Under the pieces are notes generated by a model, which saw nothing but the letters and a program-made list of their open reading frames with translations, did not search any database and was not told where the DNA came from. DNA of 64,000 nt, from the NCBI RefSeq assembly GCF_035582795.1, contig NC_134373.1, forward strand, positions 11,705,501 through 11,769,500, in the 5' to 3' direction. The stretch comes from Mycteria americana (lineage: Eukaryota; Chordata; Aves; Ciconiiformes; Ciconiidae). Position 1 is the stretch's first letter. Every line of letters starts with the position of its first letter. Position numbers and translations under genes: made by a program. Of this stretch, positions 28,290 to 58,814 are shown in pieces.

Positions 28290-31200
28290 TCTCCAGTGCT
28301 AAAGTACTTATCTGTGTTTTTAAAAAAAATCAGGAGAAAAAGATCAAATTCCATATGGTGTGAGCAGGCTGTCAAAGATCAACGTTAGCAGAAGAATTTT
28401 AGTGTTCTCTTTAAATAAATAGTATTTATTCATCAATACTTTTTTCTTGAGCAGGAACCAGGATGTTGTCTGCAGTTTGACATAGAGAGTTAAGAACATA
28501 AAATCTGTCAGCATTTAAGGAAACAAGGTTTGAAGGGAGAAATAGTATTTTATAAAGCAGTATTTACGGCAACTGCTTTTTAACATAATTAAATGCTGCA
28601 CCATTGGAAGTACAGAAAACCCTGCATTGTTTGTAAATGCAGTTAAGCCTTTTAATCGGACCATCCCCTTTTCATAACTACATCAACAAAAATGACAGCC
28701 AGTAGAGAAAAATAAAACGATTAATATTAGAATATTGATTAGATAGATTAATTAACTTCAGGATGTTCAAAACAATAAGCAGAGTGATATATTTTGCTGA
28801 ATGTATTAAGTTTTGAATATAAATTAAATTCTGCTACTCAAGATAACTAAACATGTTAGCTGCATTAATATCTGTTACTGATGCAAGTTGTTTTAAGAGA
28901 TAACAGACCAGATCCTCTGGTGTGGAACTGGTATTTTGCACTGCACTGCAGTGTACTCCATTAGACCCACAAGGATCCCAGCATAAAATGGATGCTAACA
29001 GTATAGGTTATGCTCCTCTCCTTTTTCCCTGCTGCTGGCACAAATCCAGGCTCAAATCCCCCAGTCCTGTGGTTCAGCCCCCACAGGACCACCATAAATT
29101 TCAAGCAGATAAACGACACTTTCCCTTCCACTGATGAATGAATTCTGTACAAAGTGGACACGAGAATTTGAAGTGTAAAAAGGCAAGCTGTATTTTCCTT
29201 TTGTGCATGCATCTGGTTTACAGCATGTGTCAGTCTGCAACTCCCAGGATTTGGGCCACCCTCACCAAAGCTATGCAGCAGTCTCTGGTTATACACACAA
29301 AAATAGCACAGCACTTCAAAGGTGCACAATGCAGGTTTAGTATATAATAAGGGAAAATCCCTCCCAAAAATATATGCTGACTTTTGATTATATTCAAAAA
29401 GAAAATGTTCCTCGTAAGGACTGCATAAACAATTCCTGAACTCAAATATAAAAGGTTAATTAAAATCTAATGTATCCTGTGTGATGCCTTTGTTTTCTAT
29501 GCATCTCTGGTTTAAATCAGAGGCTAGTTAACTTACTATCTGATGGGGTTCTCCTGCTTTGTTGTTTCCTTGTTCTGAAGGAGAAGTCATTCTTCCAGTA
29601 ACAAATTGAAAACACAACAGTCATTTACCTCTTATATCATGTCAGCGTCTTACCCTTAGAGACACTTGCACTTCAAAATAGGCCAACAGATACGTTAAGC
29701 TTATGTGTCACTGGCATTAAGGCAAGAGGCAAACCCTTACTCAGAATTTAATTCTATTTTATAGAAAGCACTTAAATAGTATTTACAGCTTTCAATTTTT
29801 GAATTTAAAAATAGGAAAAAATATTACTAAGAGCATTGCTATTGATTTAACAACTGAAACTTGTGATATTACATATTGGGATTGGAGATTTTCAGCCAGG
29901 TAGCCAGAACATATAGAAAGTCATATATGGAAAATAAAAGCTATTATAAATCTTTTTGCATTCTTACAATGTTTTTCTTAGATTAAAAATCAACATTTCC
30001 ACTGCCGGCTCCTAAAGCATGAGAAAAGACAGAACTCTACAAAGAACAGAATTTTTCTTTCATTTTCACAAAATTTATGCAATTGTTTCACACTTTGTTG
30101 AATTACACAGGTGTAAATAAGGAATGTTACTGTCTGTAGGAGTACTACTGACAATCTGTTTAAAATGGATTCAAACACCTAGCAGAATTCACTGTATTCT
30201 GCTTACATGAAACATTGCTTCTCAGCAGGAGTGTAGGTCACTGTTCTATAATCTAAGTGTACCAAATGTTCTGGTATGATTTCATTTGATTTCTGTGAAA
30301 GAAGTGCAAAGAGTGACAATTGGAATAAAACATTTCTGTCATTGCAGGACTATCATGTTTGACTGTTTTAGATGTCATTTAGACTTGTCATATATCTTTA
30401 AATCTGTTGAAATTTATGCATTAACTTGTCATGTACAATGACACTTTGATTACCCTTGAATTCTGTATTCTTTTAGTTCAGTGCCTGAAAAGGGGGTATT
30501 TGTCTCTGAAAGGTAAAAAGGAAAGAACGTCTAGTGTCACATTAGGTTTTGAATGCTAAACCCCTGAAGATATGGAGCTGGTCTGGTAAGCTGATATGAA
30601 CTTACTAAGATAGAAGCCGATTCTGCTCCCATATCTCAGAGTGAAACAGGAATAATATCAAGGTGTTGTCATTATTTCTTGTCCTTCTAATTTCTTAGTA
30701 CTGTACACAGAAGTTAAAAATGATAAATCATTGCACTTTGGCTAATAACTACTTGCTGAAGTAAACCCGAGTGCCATAAAAACGTTGCATAAAAGCAAAA
30801 GGACTTTTGCATACTCCTAAAGGAACAGGTGCCACCTCATATTTTGCAGACTTCTCAGAGAGGAGTTGGACAGCAAATTGACACATTTTCCAGATATTGG
30901 TTGTCCCTTGGTCTAGTGCTCTATAGCCTGTTTCCTGATTTTCAAAAGTGAGAGTTCTGATTCAGAATGAATATACCACTTAAATTGCCATCTTATCGGA
31001 CCTTTCTTCAAGTGCATTAATAGAATACAGACAAAATGCCAATTCTTTTAAAAGTGTTCCACACTTCTCATATATGCATTTACACACTAGAAATATTAAT
31101 ATTATCTATTGGAATATTCATTAAGATGGAGTTTGAGAAGAATGTTGTTTATTCTGTCCACAAAGTTGTGCAGAAAAGACTGACAAATAGTTTTGCATCC

Positions 31201-34200
31201 TCTCTTTTTTAGAGAATATGAACCTTCATAGCCAGAACATTGTACATGATGTATACAGCAGGTTAATTGTTTAATTACTGAAGTTGTAAGACATTGAAAG
31301 GAAAACCAAAGCAGGAGAAACGAGTCTTATTTTTGCAACATTTTAACTAGAGACTTCTTATGTGTCTACAAAGTAAAGATAGAATACTGCTGCGGAACTT
31401 GTATTTAGGTTTCAAATGTTTCTGACAGTGTTCTGAACTACAGGTACTGGGGTTTACTGTAAAGATAAACTACATGTAAGAATCAATCAGATCTGTATTT
31501 ATACACATGCAAAGTTCAAGACTTTTTTTGTTTAAAGCTTTCAGTCTGAGCTCAACAGCACACACAGAAAAACAGTATTCTAGGAGAAAGCAATAGGATG
31601 GAAAAGTACCTAGTAACTCAGTGTGTCCTATCAAAAAGTGTGAAGACTTAGTTAAATAACAACTTAGATACAAATTTTTTACTATATTTTCTGCATATAT
31701 GTATATACACACATATATACAGACAGAATTATCCCTGTGCATGTTTCTTATTAAAAACATTAGTCTTCGTACAAAATCTGATGGTTTTAGTTTACTTGGT
31801 CCTAGTGTCTATGTCCTTGAACTCATAATTCTCAGTGTGACATCATCATCAGTCATTTTAAAGATGCTAACAGTATTACAGACTACCTCAGACAGGAAAA
31901 CAAACAGAAGAAATTTAAATTAATCATACCAATCTGAATTCTGTTTTCATAAAAATGATCTTAATAACAAGAAAATTATTCAAGGAAGAGGAATGAATGA
32001 AGTAATCACCTAACATGTTTATTTCCCTCATGATACACACAAATTATCTCTTGGACATCATGAATGAATTTGGTTGCTTACAGACAGGTGTCTAGTGCCA
32101 TTTTAGACAACCTCAAGTATCCCAGCTGGCTTCCCTTGGCTTGGGACCCCTTTACATTTTGCATGACATCTGTTAGCCCTGTGAGAATATCTTCAGTGGC
32201 CTGCAATATCTAAACTGGTACTAGACTTCTATGTTTAGGCACCTGAAAGCCTAATCCATACTCCCTTTTCCTCTGGTCTACACTGTATGAAGTAAATCAG
32301 AGTATTAGCATTGTATATTAACTTTACACTGCTGTAAAAATGACAAGGTAAGTATGAAACTGAAAAACAAAAGTGGTCTTCTGCTGATTACTATTTTAAT
32401 ACAATAGCATCTTCAATGAAACATTAACTTTATGTTCACTGGTTTGCATAAACAGTCTTATAACATAGTCACAAAAAAAAATTAATTTCTGTCAGCAGTA
32501 CTGATTTAACACTCGAGTTGGCTATCTAAGGATTCTGCTATTGCCTACCTGCATTGTTGACTATTATCCCTCCTTGTCTAAGACAAAGCTGTCAAACTGA
32601 AGAAATATTGTGTTATCTCACTATAAAAAAGGGAAGGAGGGGAAAAGGATGGCAGATCAGAGGCAGGGAAGCACAGAGAGATAAAAACAGAACACTGTTC
32701 TTTATCTGGTATACAAAATAAGGATTATCAATACCACCAGCATAAGGAGGAAAAAATACATTATATGGAATACTTATAATGCTATATTATTATGTAATAT
32801 ATCTAATAATATACTTACTGTAAGACTCTATAGCAGCTAATAACACTAAGCCAGGGATGATCTTTTCATGACACTCTACTCAAAAGCTGGTCTCCACCTT
32901 TCCTAATGATCTGACAGGTTGCTACAAGAAGATGGATGCAAAGAACACATGGATGCAAACAGGCTGGGCAGCACAAAGTGCAAAGTTATTGCCAGTAAAC
33001 CACCACAGTGGTATAAATATACCAATAACCTGAATTCTTACCAAGTTTTGCAGATGTAACAGTGTAGGAGAATTTTAAGGATGGATCAAAGAACAGTGCT
33101 TTCAGCATATTTATGTTGATACCCTTCTAAGTGTGGAAGTAATGAGAATAAACCCCCTCCACACACATATGTGCTTGTATGAGAATTAAATTAAAGCATG
33201 TTGGAGTCCACCAGCATGGGCCAAGCAAACCCAGGAGTTAGTGTCTCATTAATGATAAAACATACCAGACAGGATGAAGAAAAATCGTGAAGGGCTCTGA
33301 AGAGGAAACTTTCAGCTAACAATTTCTACAGCTTGTATCTGATGCAATAAAAAAGGGCAATTAAGAAGAAGGGGACAAACTACTCGAAGCAACACTCGAG
33401 GAAAGCAGACTTACAGTAGCAATAGAATAGAGTTGAGGCTCTTACTCCTACAAAGTACCTTCCTTCGCAGAATGCTAACCTGGATGGACAAACTGATCCA
33501 ATTTAGCAGATTTGATTCATCCCACCTCTCAATTCAAACTTGCAAGTTCGACCTACTGCTGCAGCATTCTCTCATACCATCCAAGGAATCCAAAACAGAG
33601 ATCTTTGTACTAGTGTTTGCTCTCTGATTTACCTTCATACCAAAGCGTTCTGCATAAGCAAGTAATTGAGTGAGATGAAAAGAATTCTAAAGACAAGCAC
33701 TGCAGAAGTGCTGGAAGCTCAGACTCCACCTTGAATGAAGACTTACTTCAGTTCTACCGCAAAACAGTAGAAGGAATTCAAGAAAGATCAACAAAACTAT
33801 GAAGAAGGAAAGTATTTTACATATGCTGGAATAAAACCTCGTTAACTAATGACAGTTGTAGCACATAATTATCTACAAATACATGGCAAATCTAAGTAGA
33901 AATGAAAATAAATTATCAGAATAGTAAAAAGACTATAACTAAAAGAAATATCATTACAAGAAAGGAAAATGTAGTAGCACCTTTAAGCAGTGAGCTCTGT
34001 TGGAATATGGAAAAACTTCCCAGGGAAAACCCCATTCCCTGAAAAATTTGAAATCGGACTGAAAAGCTGATTGGAGGCAATATACAAAATAAACTGGAGC
34101 CATAAAACTGATGAAATAATAAAAACATTATATGAATTATCTGATTTTTTTAATATATGTAATTTACATGAAAGTTTTACTGAGATATGTGAGCTGCTGT

Positions 34201-35558
34201 ACACGTCACACAAAGCACAGATGTTTTGGTAAGAAACAAAAGTACACCTGTCTTCTTAACCACAAACCAAAACATTCTCCTATACCATTTTAGCCTGGAA
34301 CTTTGTGCAGCAATGATGATTCCACCAGGTATATATGTAGGTGGCAAACTATGGAGGAAATGATACTGATTTGAAGAAAAAAGTAGGTGGTCTGTCATCA
34401 TAATGCACTTGCCTGCCCCATCTCCTATTGCCATATAAACAATATTAAAAATAAAAGAAAATATCATTTTTAGGTTATTTTGACATCAAATTGTTTAACT
34501 TCAGCTTTCAACACTCAGTTCTTTGATCACAGTCATCTTAAAAGTTTCCCGTGGAAAACATGCTACAGACAGTTTGATGTATACGTTTTACTCCTACATT
34601 TTTTATATGAAGTTACTCTTATTGAACTACACACCAACTTCTGAAAGTAAAATAAAGAACATGAATAAAAAGCTCAGATCAATCCGTTCTTTTAATGCAA
34701 ACTAAATTAAGAATAGCGTTTGATCTGTTTGTTTCAAAATTTATACAGTGCTTTCAGAATTAACTGTCTTTCTGTCACATATTGTTACCCTACCTCAGCT
34801 CATGAAAGGATCTCTGAAATATAGTTTCCATTTGACCTACATATCAGTTGCTCTTTTATGTTCTCACTTCCTATACATACTATTCTACTGCATAAACTAG
34901 GTGTCCCTACGTTGCCATTGTATCAATATCCTCTGATTAAAGAACAGCTTAAGTACAACACCAGTAGTTATCAAGAAACTATACAATAAAAACAATTTAA
35001 CTTTTAATAGTCAATGTTATTCATGCATCTCTTCCTTAGGTGAGAAACTTAAGAGTTACTTAATTTATCATTTTTAGTCTCCTTTTTCCCTAGTGATCTT
35101 TGTATTCCCTCACATCCCACGTTTCTTCACAAGCCTCCTGGCAACATCCCCCAGGCAAAGGCTTCCTGGAGCAAATTCTCAAGTGGATCTTTACATCAGC
35201 TGAGGACCTTTTTATTACATACACATTACTGACCAAATGCAGTGTTGGCCTGTCTGCAGTGTCATTCTCTTTGCTCAGAGAAGCTGCAACTCTTCCTCCA
35301 AAATAAAACAGTCATGCCAAAAGATCCTTAAATCAAAACACTTATATTCATCCACAGAATGCAAAATTTTCAGCATCAGTAGATAGCCACCAGCTGCAGT
35401 GGCACACATAGTCACCACGTTTAAATGTTCCAATATAGTTCCTCTCTGCCGCCATCTACAGATAGACTTCAAATTTTTTAAAACCCTGCTTTCCACTTTC
35501 AGATATATATTTAAAAATAGGATCTCAACATGCCCTACAAACCAGTTCACCCCAAACA

Positions 35559-35586
35559 AGTATTACCTCAACAGTATTACCTCAAC
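35559..35586. repeat. 14-bp direct tandem duplication
   Basis: AGTATTACCTCAAC occurs twice back to back (35,559-35,572 and 35,573-35,586). It is a simple tandem duplication with no other feature attached. Confidence 0.9.
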
Positions 35587-36862
35587 ATATTAGAAGCTTC
35601 AGGCAAAGCTGAGCCCAAGTGATAGGTCGTCGAAAGGTGTTGCCACGCTGCACACTCTGTGATGCCTGATCCTGTGCGAAATCCTCAGCTGGGAATTAGG
35701 TGCTCATGTTCCCTGTTCAATGCATGGGAAGAGTTAAGTCGTACATAGATGCCCCTCAGAAGCCAGAAGAGCTGCCAAAAGTGAAAAGGAGATTCTAAAT
35801 CTCTAGTATGGATATCTTAAACACCTTTGCTTGAGTCCCCAGAATATCTAATGCTTAATGGTTGCAGCATTGATGCCTGCTTCAGACACCACATTTCCCG
35901 TTTCACAGCTGTAGGTTCTAACCAGGAGGCTACAAAGTCAGTTTCCCTCTCTGCATAAAAATGAAACTCAGTAGACCAAAGAGATACATTTTTAAAAGTC
36001 TGACATTTAGATGCACAGTGGAGACAGCGTAACTCAGTAAGATTGATGATCTGTATTAAATGACTGCATGCCCATTAAGTATAAAATACCATGTTTTCTT
36101 AGGGCCCAAAGTGAACAGGATTTGATATGCAGTGAATTGATCATGTATAAAAATAACTTATTAGCCTACAGGTTAGCATGCTCCTGCAGAGCACCCTCCC
36201 TATGGAGGTTTGAGCCTATATACCCTGCAAGCTGATTTTAAACCCCTTCAAACGCTAAAATTCTTCAGTGTTTCGTTGTAAAACATGCTTCACTGTGAGA
36301 GCTATCTAAGCATAAAGCACCACGTAATTTACGTAGCCCTACTGAAGTGCTTCACAGGCATTTACGTTACAGCCGCCGTGCAACTCAGTCCGTGCCGCTC
36401 TGTGACAGGAGCGCGCCCCCGACCTGAGGCCCGGGCCAGTGGGGCTCAGCGCCCCGCCCCAGCCTCTCTCCTCAGGGCCCGGCCGGGGGGCGACAGCCGC
36501 CACCCCGCTGCCCGGGGGCAGCACCCGTGCCGCCTCTGGCCGCGGCGTGAAGGGGCGAGGGCAGGAGAGCGGCGGGGTAGGTGAGGGCCCCGCGGCCGGT
36601 CCGTGCGTGATGGGGAGCCGCCGCGCCGGCGGCTGCCGACGCCGCGGAGGTGTGAGGCAGGGTGTGAGCTGCGCGGCAGCGCGGAGGGAAGGAAGAGAGG
36701 AGAAGCACAATCTGCTGTGCAAATCCCAGGACCCTGCTCACCAGCAGCGGTTCAGGCGCACCCTGACACCGGAGGGGGAGGCCGGACCCCCGGGGCGCCC
36801 GCCCGCCACGGGCACCGCCACCTCACGCACTTCGCTTGAACCGCCGTCCCGCGAAAGGGGGG

Positions 36863-36882
36863 ACTACACCTCCCAGCATGCC
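36863..36882 (+). promoter_or_regulatory. ZNF143-type (ACTAYRNNNCCCR) promoter element
   Basis: ACTACACCTCCCAGCATGCC fits the ACTAYRNNNCCCR promoter motif, which is bound by ZNF143 and partners, with no mismatch in the defined positions. The following GCATGCC extension is also typical of this class. Such sites usually lie within about 100 bases upstream of the start site of TATA-less promoters, which fits the inferred CCDC150 start. Confidence 0.75.
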
Positions 36883-36898
36883 CTGGCGCCCAGCCTGT

Positions 36899-36910
36899 TG
36901 CGCGTGCGCC
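36899..36910 (+). promoter_or_regulatory. NRF1-like site 1
   Basis: TGCGCGTGCGCC resembles the NRF1 palindrome YGCGCAYGCGCR, with about one departure in the core. It lies about 17 bases after the ZNF143-type element. Confidence 0.55.
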
Positions 36911-36989
36911 TCCGCGGTGCCTTGTCCCAGGTTCTGGACGGCCGCCGCGGATCTTGGCGCGCATGCGGGATCGGCCGGGCGGGGAGCGG
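36910..36989 (+). other. CCDC150: CCDC150 exon 1, 5' UTR (inferred)
   Basis: The exon is inferred from a good donor, GAGCGG then GTGAGT, with the exon ending at 36,989. A matching acceptor follows at 37,191-37,192 (GTCCCCGCAG), giving a 203-base intron and a 29-base 5' UTR before the start codon in exon 2. The 5' limit is approximate. If transcription starts upstream of 36,963, the spliced leader contains an upstream ATG in weak context. Its frame overlaps the CCDC150 start and ends at 37,292-37,294. Confidence 0.55.
36958..36969 (+). promoter_or_regulatory. NRF1-like site 2
   Basis: CGCGCATGCGGG contains the GCGCATGCG core of the NRF1 palindrome with a degenerate right end. It sits about 20 bases upstream of the exon 1 donor, so it would be at or just after the transcription start. 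Confidence 0.6.
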
Positions 36990-37221
36990 GTGAGTTTGAA
37001 GGGGACCGAGCGCCGTGGCGGTGGGCTGGCCTGACCGCGGTGGGCGGCGGTTGGGGATGTGGAGGGGGCGAGGGGGTGCGGCGGGCCGGGGAGGGGCGAG
37101 GCGAGGGGGAGGCTGGCGGGCGAGGTGTCCCAGGCCCGGGGTGGCCGCTGTGTGGGGAGTGCCTCAGCCATGGCTGGTGTGGGTCCCCGCAGGGCGGGAG
37201 CGGGAGGCCGCCGGAGCGGCA

Positions 37222-55790
<18,569 letters not shown>

Positions 55791-55980
55791 CCTGGGCAGG
55801 AAATGAGCTCACTTGACTGGGTGATTCCCAGCCCAGGGAGAGCATCACCTGCTGCCAGGAGATTCCCTGCGAGCACCCAGGTGCTGGAAGAATCAGGAAC
55901 TTTACTTGATCTGATGTAGTTAGATAGGTCTGTATCACTGAGAAGGCCTTGCAAATAAAAGGTGCTCACAGGGTGCCATA
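55791..55980 (+). other. CCDC150: CCDC150 3' UTR (short form)
   Basis: Follows the stop codon. It contains AATAAA at 55,954-55,959, so a cleavage site about 10-25 bases later would give a 3' UTR of roughly 180 bases. Longer forms are possible. Confidence 0.55.
55954..55959 (+). terminator. CCDC150: Poly(A) signal AATAAA for CCDC150
   Basis: A canonical AATAAA 164 bases after the stop codon, followed by a GGTGCTCACAGGGTGCC stretch with short GT-containing elements. It is the first canonical signal after the stop. Confidence 0.65.
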
Positions 55981-58712
55981 CATAGGGGACCTAGGAATGC
56001 TTGTTTAAATCATAAACTCTGATTTGAATTAGCTCATACCTCTCACCTTGTCTTTTTGACTGAGGTGCTTTGCATTGTGAGGCTGATATTAACAAAAACT
56101 ACTATTTATAGCAAAACAATTATTCTTTATTTATCATTACTGTAAACTGTTGATATGCTACGTCTTTGCTTTCATCATTTTTCTTTTACCAGCTTTAGAT
56201 TAAGGCCTGGCAGGTGCTATCAAAACAAATCTCAGACTGGTTTGTGGAGGGGTCAGGTGAATTACTGAAGACTGAGTCATGTGTCTGTGGCTGGATGCTG
56301 ACGTAACTGGGACAGGGAGGAACTGGCAGGACTGGCTGCTTCTAAGGTAGATGATATCTGGGTCGTGAGAGAACATAAGCCTTGGGCTATTTCAGGAGCA
56401 TATAAGGAATTCATTAGGTCTGTGATGTTATACCACACATCATCTTACCTTCATAAGAATTAGTGGAATTTGTTCAACCTATCCTACTGTGGAACACCAC
56501 AATGGGGAAAGAGTAGTTGAAGCAGATCAACTGCTTCATATCATAATATGTTGAAGATTATTACAACACGGACAGTTTTCATGCTTGTTCAACTAAGGAT
56601 CAGCTCATCTTCGTCATGGCTTACTCTTCCACGTGGTTTCAATACAACCTAGCTTCAGTACAGGTGGTGTTGCACCCTGATCTGCTTCAACAGAGCTGTT
56701 TGCAAACTCCACTGTGACCAATGGTACTATTTATTTCTGTGGGATCTATACATGTTATTTGCAATGCTGCTTTAGTTTAGTGCGGAGGAAAGTCTTGCAT
56801 AACACTGAAGCCTAGGAGTAGCCTGAGGATATGCTGGAATTAGCTCATTCTGCTCCTCCAGAAATTTCGTCCTAAACTGTAACTTACATGATAGGACTCT
56901 AGACTAATTCATGGTGACCCGAGCCTCTCCTCCTTGAAGCAAATGGCTGTTCTAAGGAACAAGGGGTGGCTGAGCACGCTATTAAAGCTAATGCACACCT
57001 GACCTTCATTAAATTGTGCTGCTTAAAAGCAGGCCTATGCAATATGGCTTTAGGTTTGTCCCAGCCAAGCTGGTTCCTTCAGAAATCAATTGGCATCTAT
57101 GCCACACCTGCTCCTTAAAGCTGCCTAGGTGGCTTAGCATAAGCTGTGCCTCTCTACCTCCACAGTGCCCTCAGGCAAACAGCAGTCAAAAGTGTAATCT
57201 AGTTTTGCTTGCTATGAACTCGCACTGTAGAGTAATCACAGCTGAAAAAAAGGTCTTTTCAAACAGCACTTACCATTTAACACCTTTGTTGATATTGAAT
57301 GCTTAAGTAGGTTGCCTAACAAGGGACAAATGATTGTGACCTTTGCCTGTGCAAAAGGACAAAGCATACGACAGCTGCATTTGTACAAACTGTGCGTTGG
57401 CAGGGCAACAGAATCAACCACCCCTCTGTTTTCCCTTTGCGGGAGTTTTTTACCAACATGCGATATACCTCAAGGGCTGGTTCTTCACCCCTTCCTGGTT
57501 CCAGAATCCCCTGCTCTCTCTAGGGCCATGCATCTGCACCTACTTTGTATATTGAATGCAAAGTCTGATCATATGTCTGTGGCCATTAAACTTGGTACTT
57601 ACATTTGCATAATGACAGTCTATTCCAGGTTCAACACATCCTGTTGCTTCTTCTAAACCTGTTTGGGGTTTAGGGTGGAAAGCAGTAAGATACAGTGTAA
57701 TTGTGAAGGATTACTGTATCCCAGTACCTTTTAACTTTAGCACTACCTTAAGTTTTGGCTATGCCTGCTTTAGCAAGTGATGCAGCTCAGTGGGTCACAT
57801 GCAGAATGAAAGAGCTGGTCCAGATAGCCAGGATGTGTTTTGGATTGGTTTTTACTTCAGATTTGCTTTAGTCTGATCCTGCTGACTGAATGCTCACTAG
57901 CATCTGGAGCACTTCTGGAATCTTCTAACTTGCTTTCATTTGAAAGGAAGCTAGTTTGTCTGCTCAGAGCCTGCTCTGCAATGTGAACCACAGCATGGTG
58001 AGTGGCAGTGCACCCATTCGAAACACCAGAACTACACAATAGACAAGAACCTGTTATTTTCTTTAAACATAGTAATTTCAATAATGTTGTAGTAATCTAA
58101 CACTGCTGCCACCTGCAGGATCAATAATTGAGGTCTATGTTGCTAGCCTTTCCCTGGGCTTGGTAGCTGCTAAGCCTCCCATAGTTATAGTAATACTTGC
58201 AGTATTTAAAAATTAATTTTTCTAAGTGGTGAAAAGGTTGGGGTGTGTTGTGGTTTGTTTGGGTTTTTTTTCTGTCAGTCTGTGGCCTTCAGCAAATGTG
58301 GATGGCAAACAGCTTTCTACACTTGTCAATGCTGGTATCAGGTAAGCACAACTGAAAAGGTATGATTCAGTTTTTTAGGACAATCAGTAGATGCTTTTTT
58401 GAGCAGTCTTTTAAGTATGCCTTGAGTTAGCGTTTTATATAAAATAGCTCTTCAGCAATAAAGAGCTAACAAAATTAACATGATTAACCCAAGTTGTTTG
58501 ACAATATATATAGTGTGTTTGACTGAAACTGTTACTAATTGTCTTAGTGAGGCTTAAGGAATAGTCCCAACATGCTGACAGGTGAGGCTGGCGTTGATTT
58601 AAGTATTCTTTCCCTCTTAGTCTCTTGTTCGCAGTGATTTATGAAAGCTTTCCCAAAATTGTAATGGCTGGATTTCAAGCTTTTCCTGCCTTGCTGTTTG
58701 TTCCCACACATT

Positions 58713-58814
58713 CAAGCAACCTGATCTAGTTGAAGATGTCCCTGCTCACTGCAGGGCAGTTGGACTAGATGACCTTTAAAGGTCCCATCCAATCCAAACT
58801 ATTCTGTGATTTTT
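58713..58814 (+). mobile_element. CR1 LINE, 3'-terminal fragment
   Basis: The last roughly 100 bases of a CR1 element on the plus strand. It has a CAGTTGGACTAGATGACCTT block, then AAGGTCCCATCCAATCC, and ends ATTCTGTGATTTTT, the CR1 3'-terminal repeat unit. Everything upstream is truncated. It is inactive and non-coding. Confidence 0.93.

Larger units (their letters stand above)
16361..36370. other. Intergenic DNA between HECW2 and CCDC150
   Basis: About 20 kb with no gene I can support on either strand. Open frames are short, and none matches a family I recognise. It contains AT-rich sequence, a few short tandem duplications (for example 10 bases twice at 23,044-23,063 less clearly, and 14 bases twice at 35,559-35,586), two small inverted repeats (27,665-27,690 and 28,257-28,289) and a slightly GC-richer patch at about 19.8-20.1 kb. 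Enhancers or lncRNA exons could be present but cannot be recognised from sequence alone. Confidence 0.6.

Noticed and set aside
36172-36230. tRNA-like arrangement with a B-box-like GGTTTGAGCC
   Set aside because: No cloverleaf with pairing acceptor and T stems can be drawn, so I do not call a tRNA gene.
37015-37221. In-frame upstream ATG that would extend CCDC150 by 69 residues
   Set aside because: The extension lies within an inferred intron (donor 36,990, acceptor 37,192) and is G/R-rich without family resemblance. The ATG at 37,222 is in better context and fits the family N-terminus.
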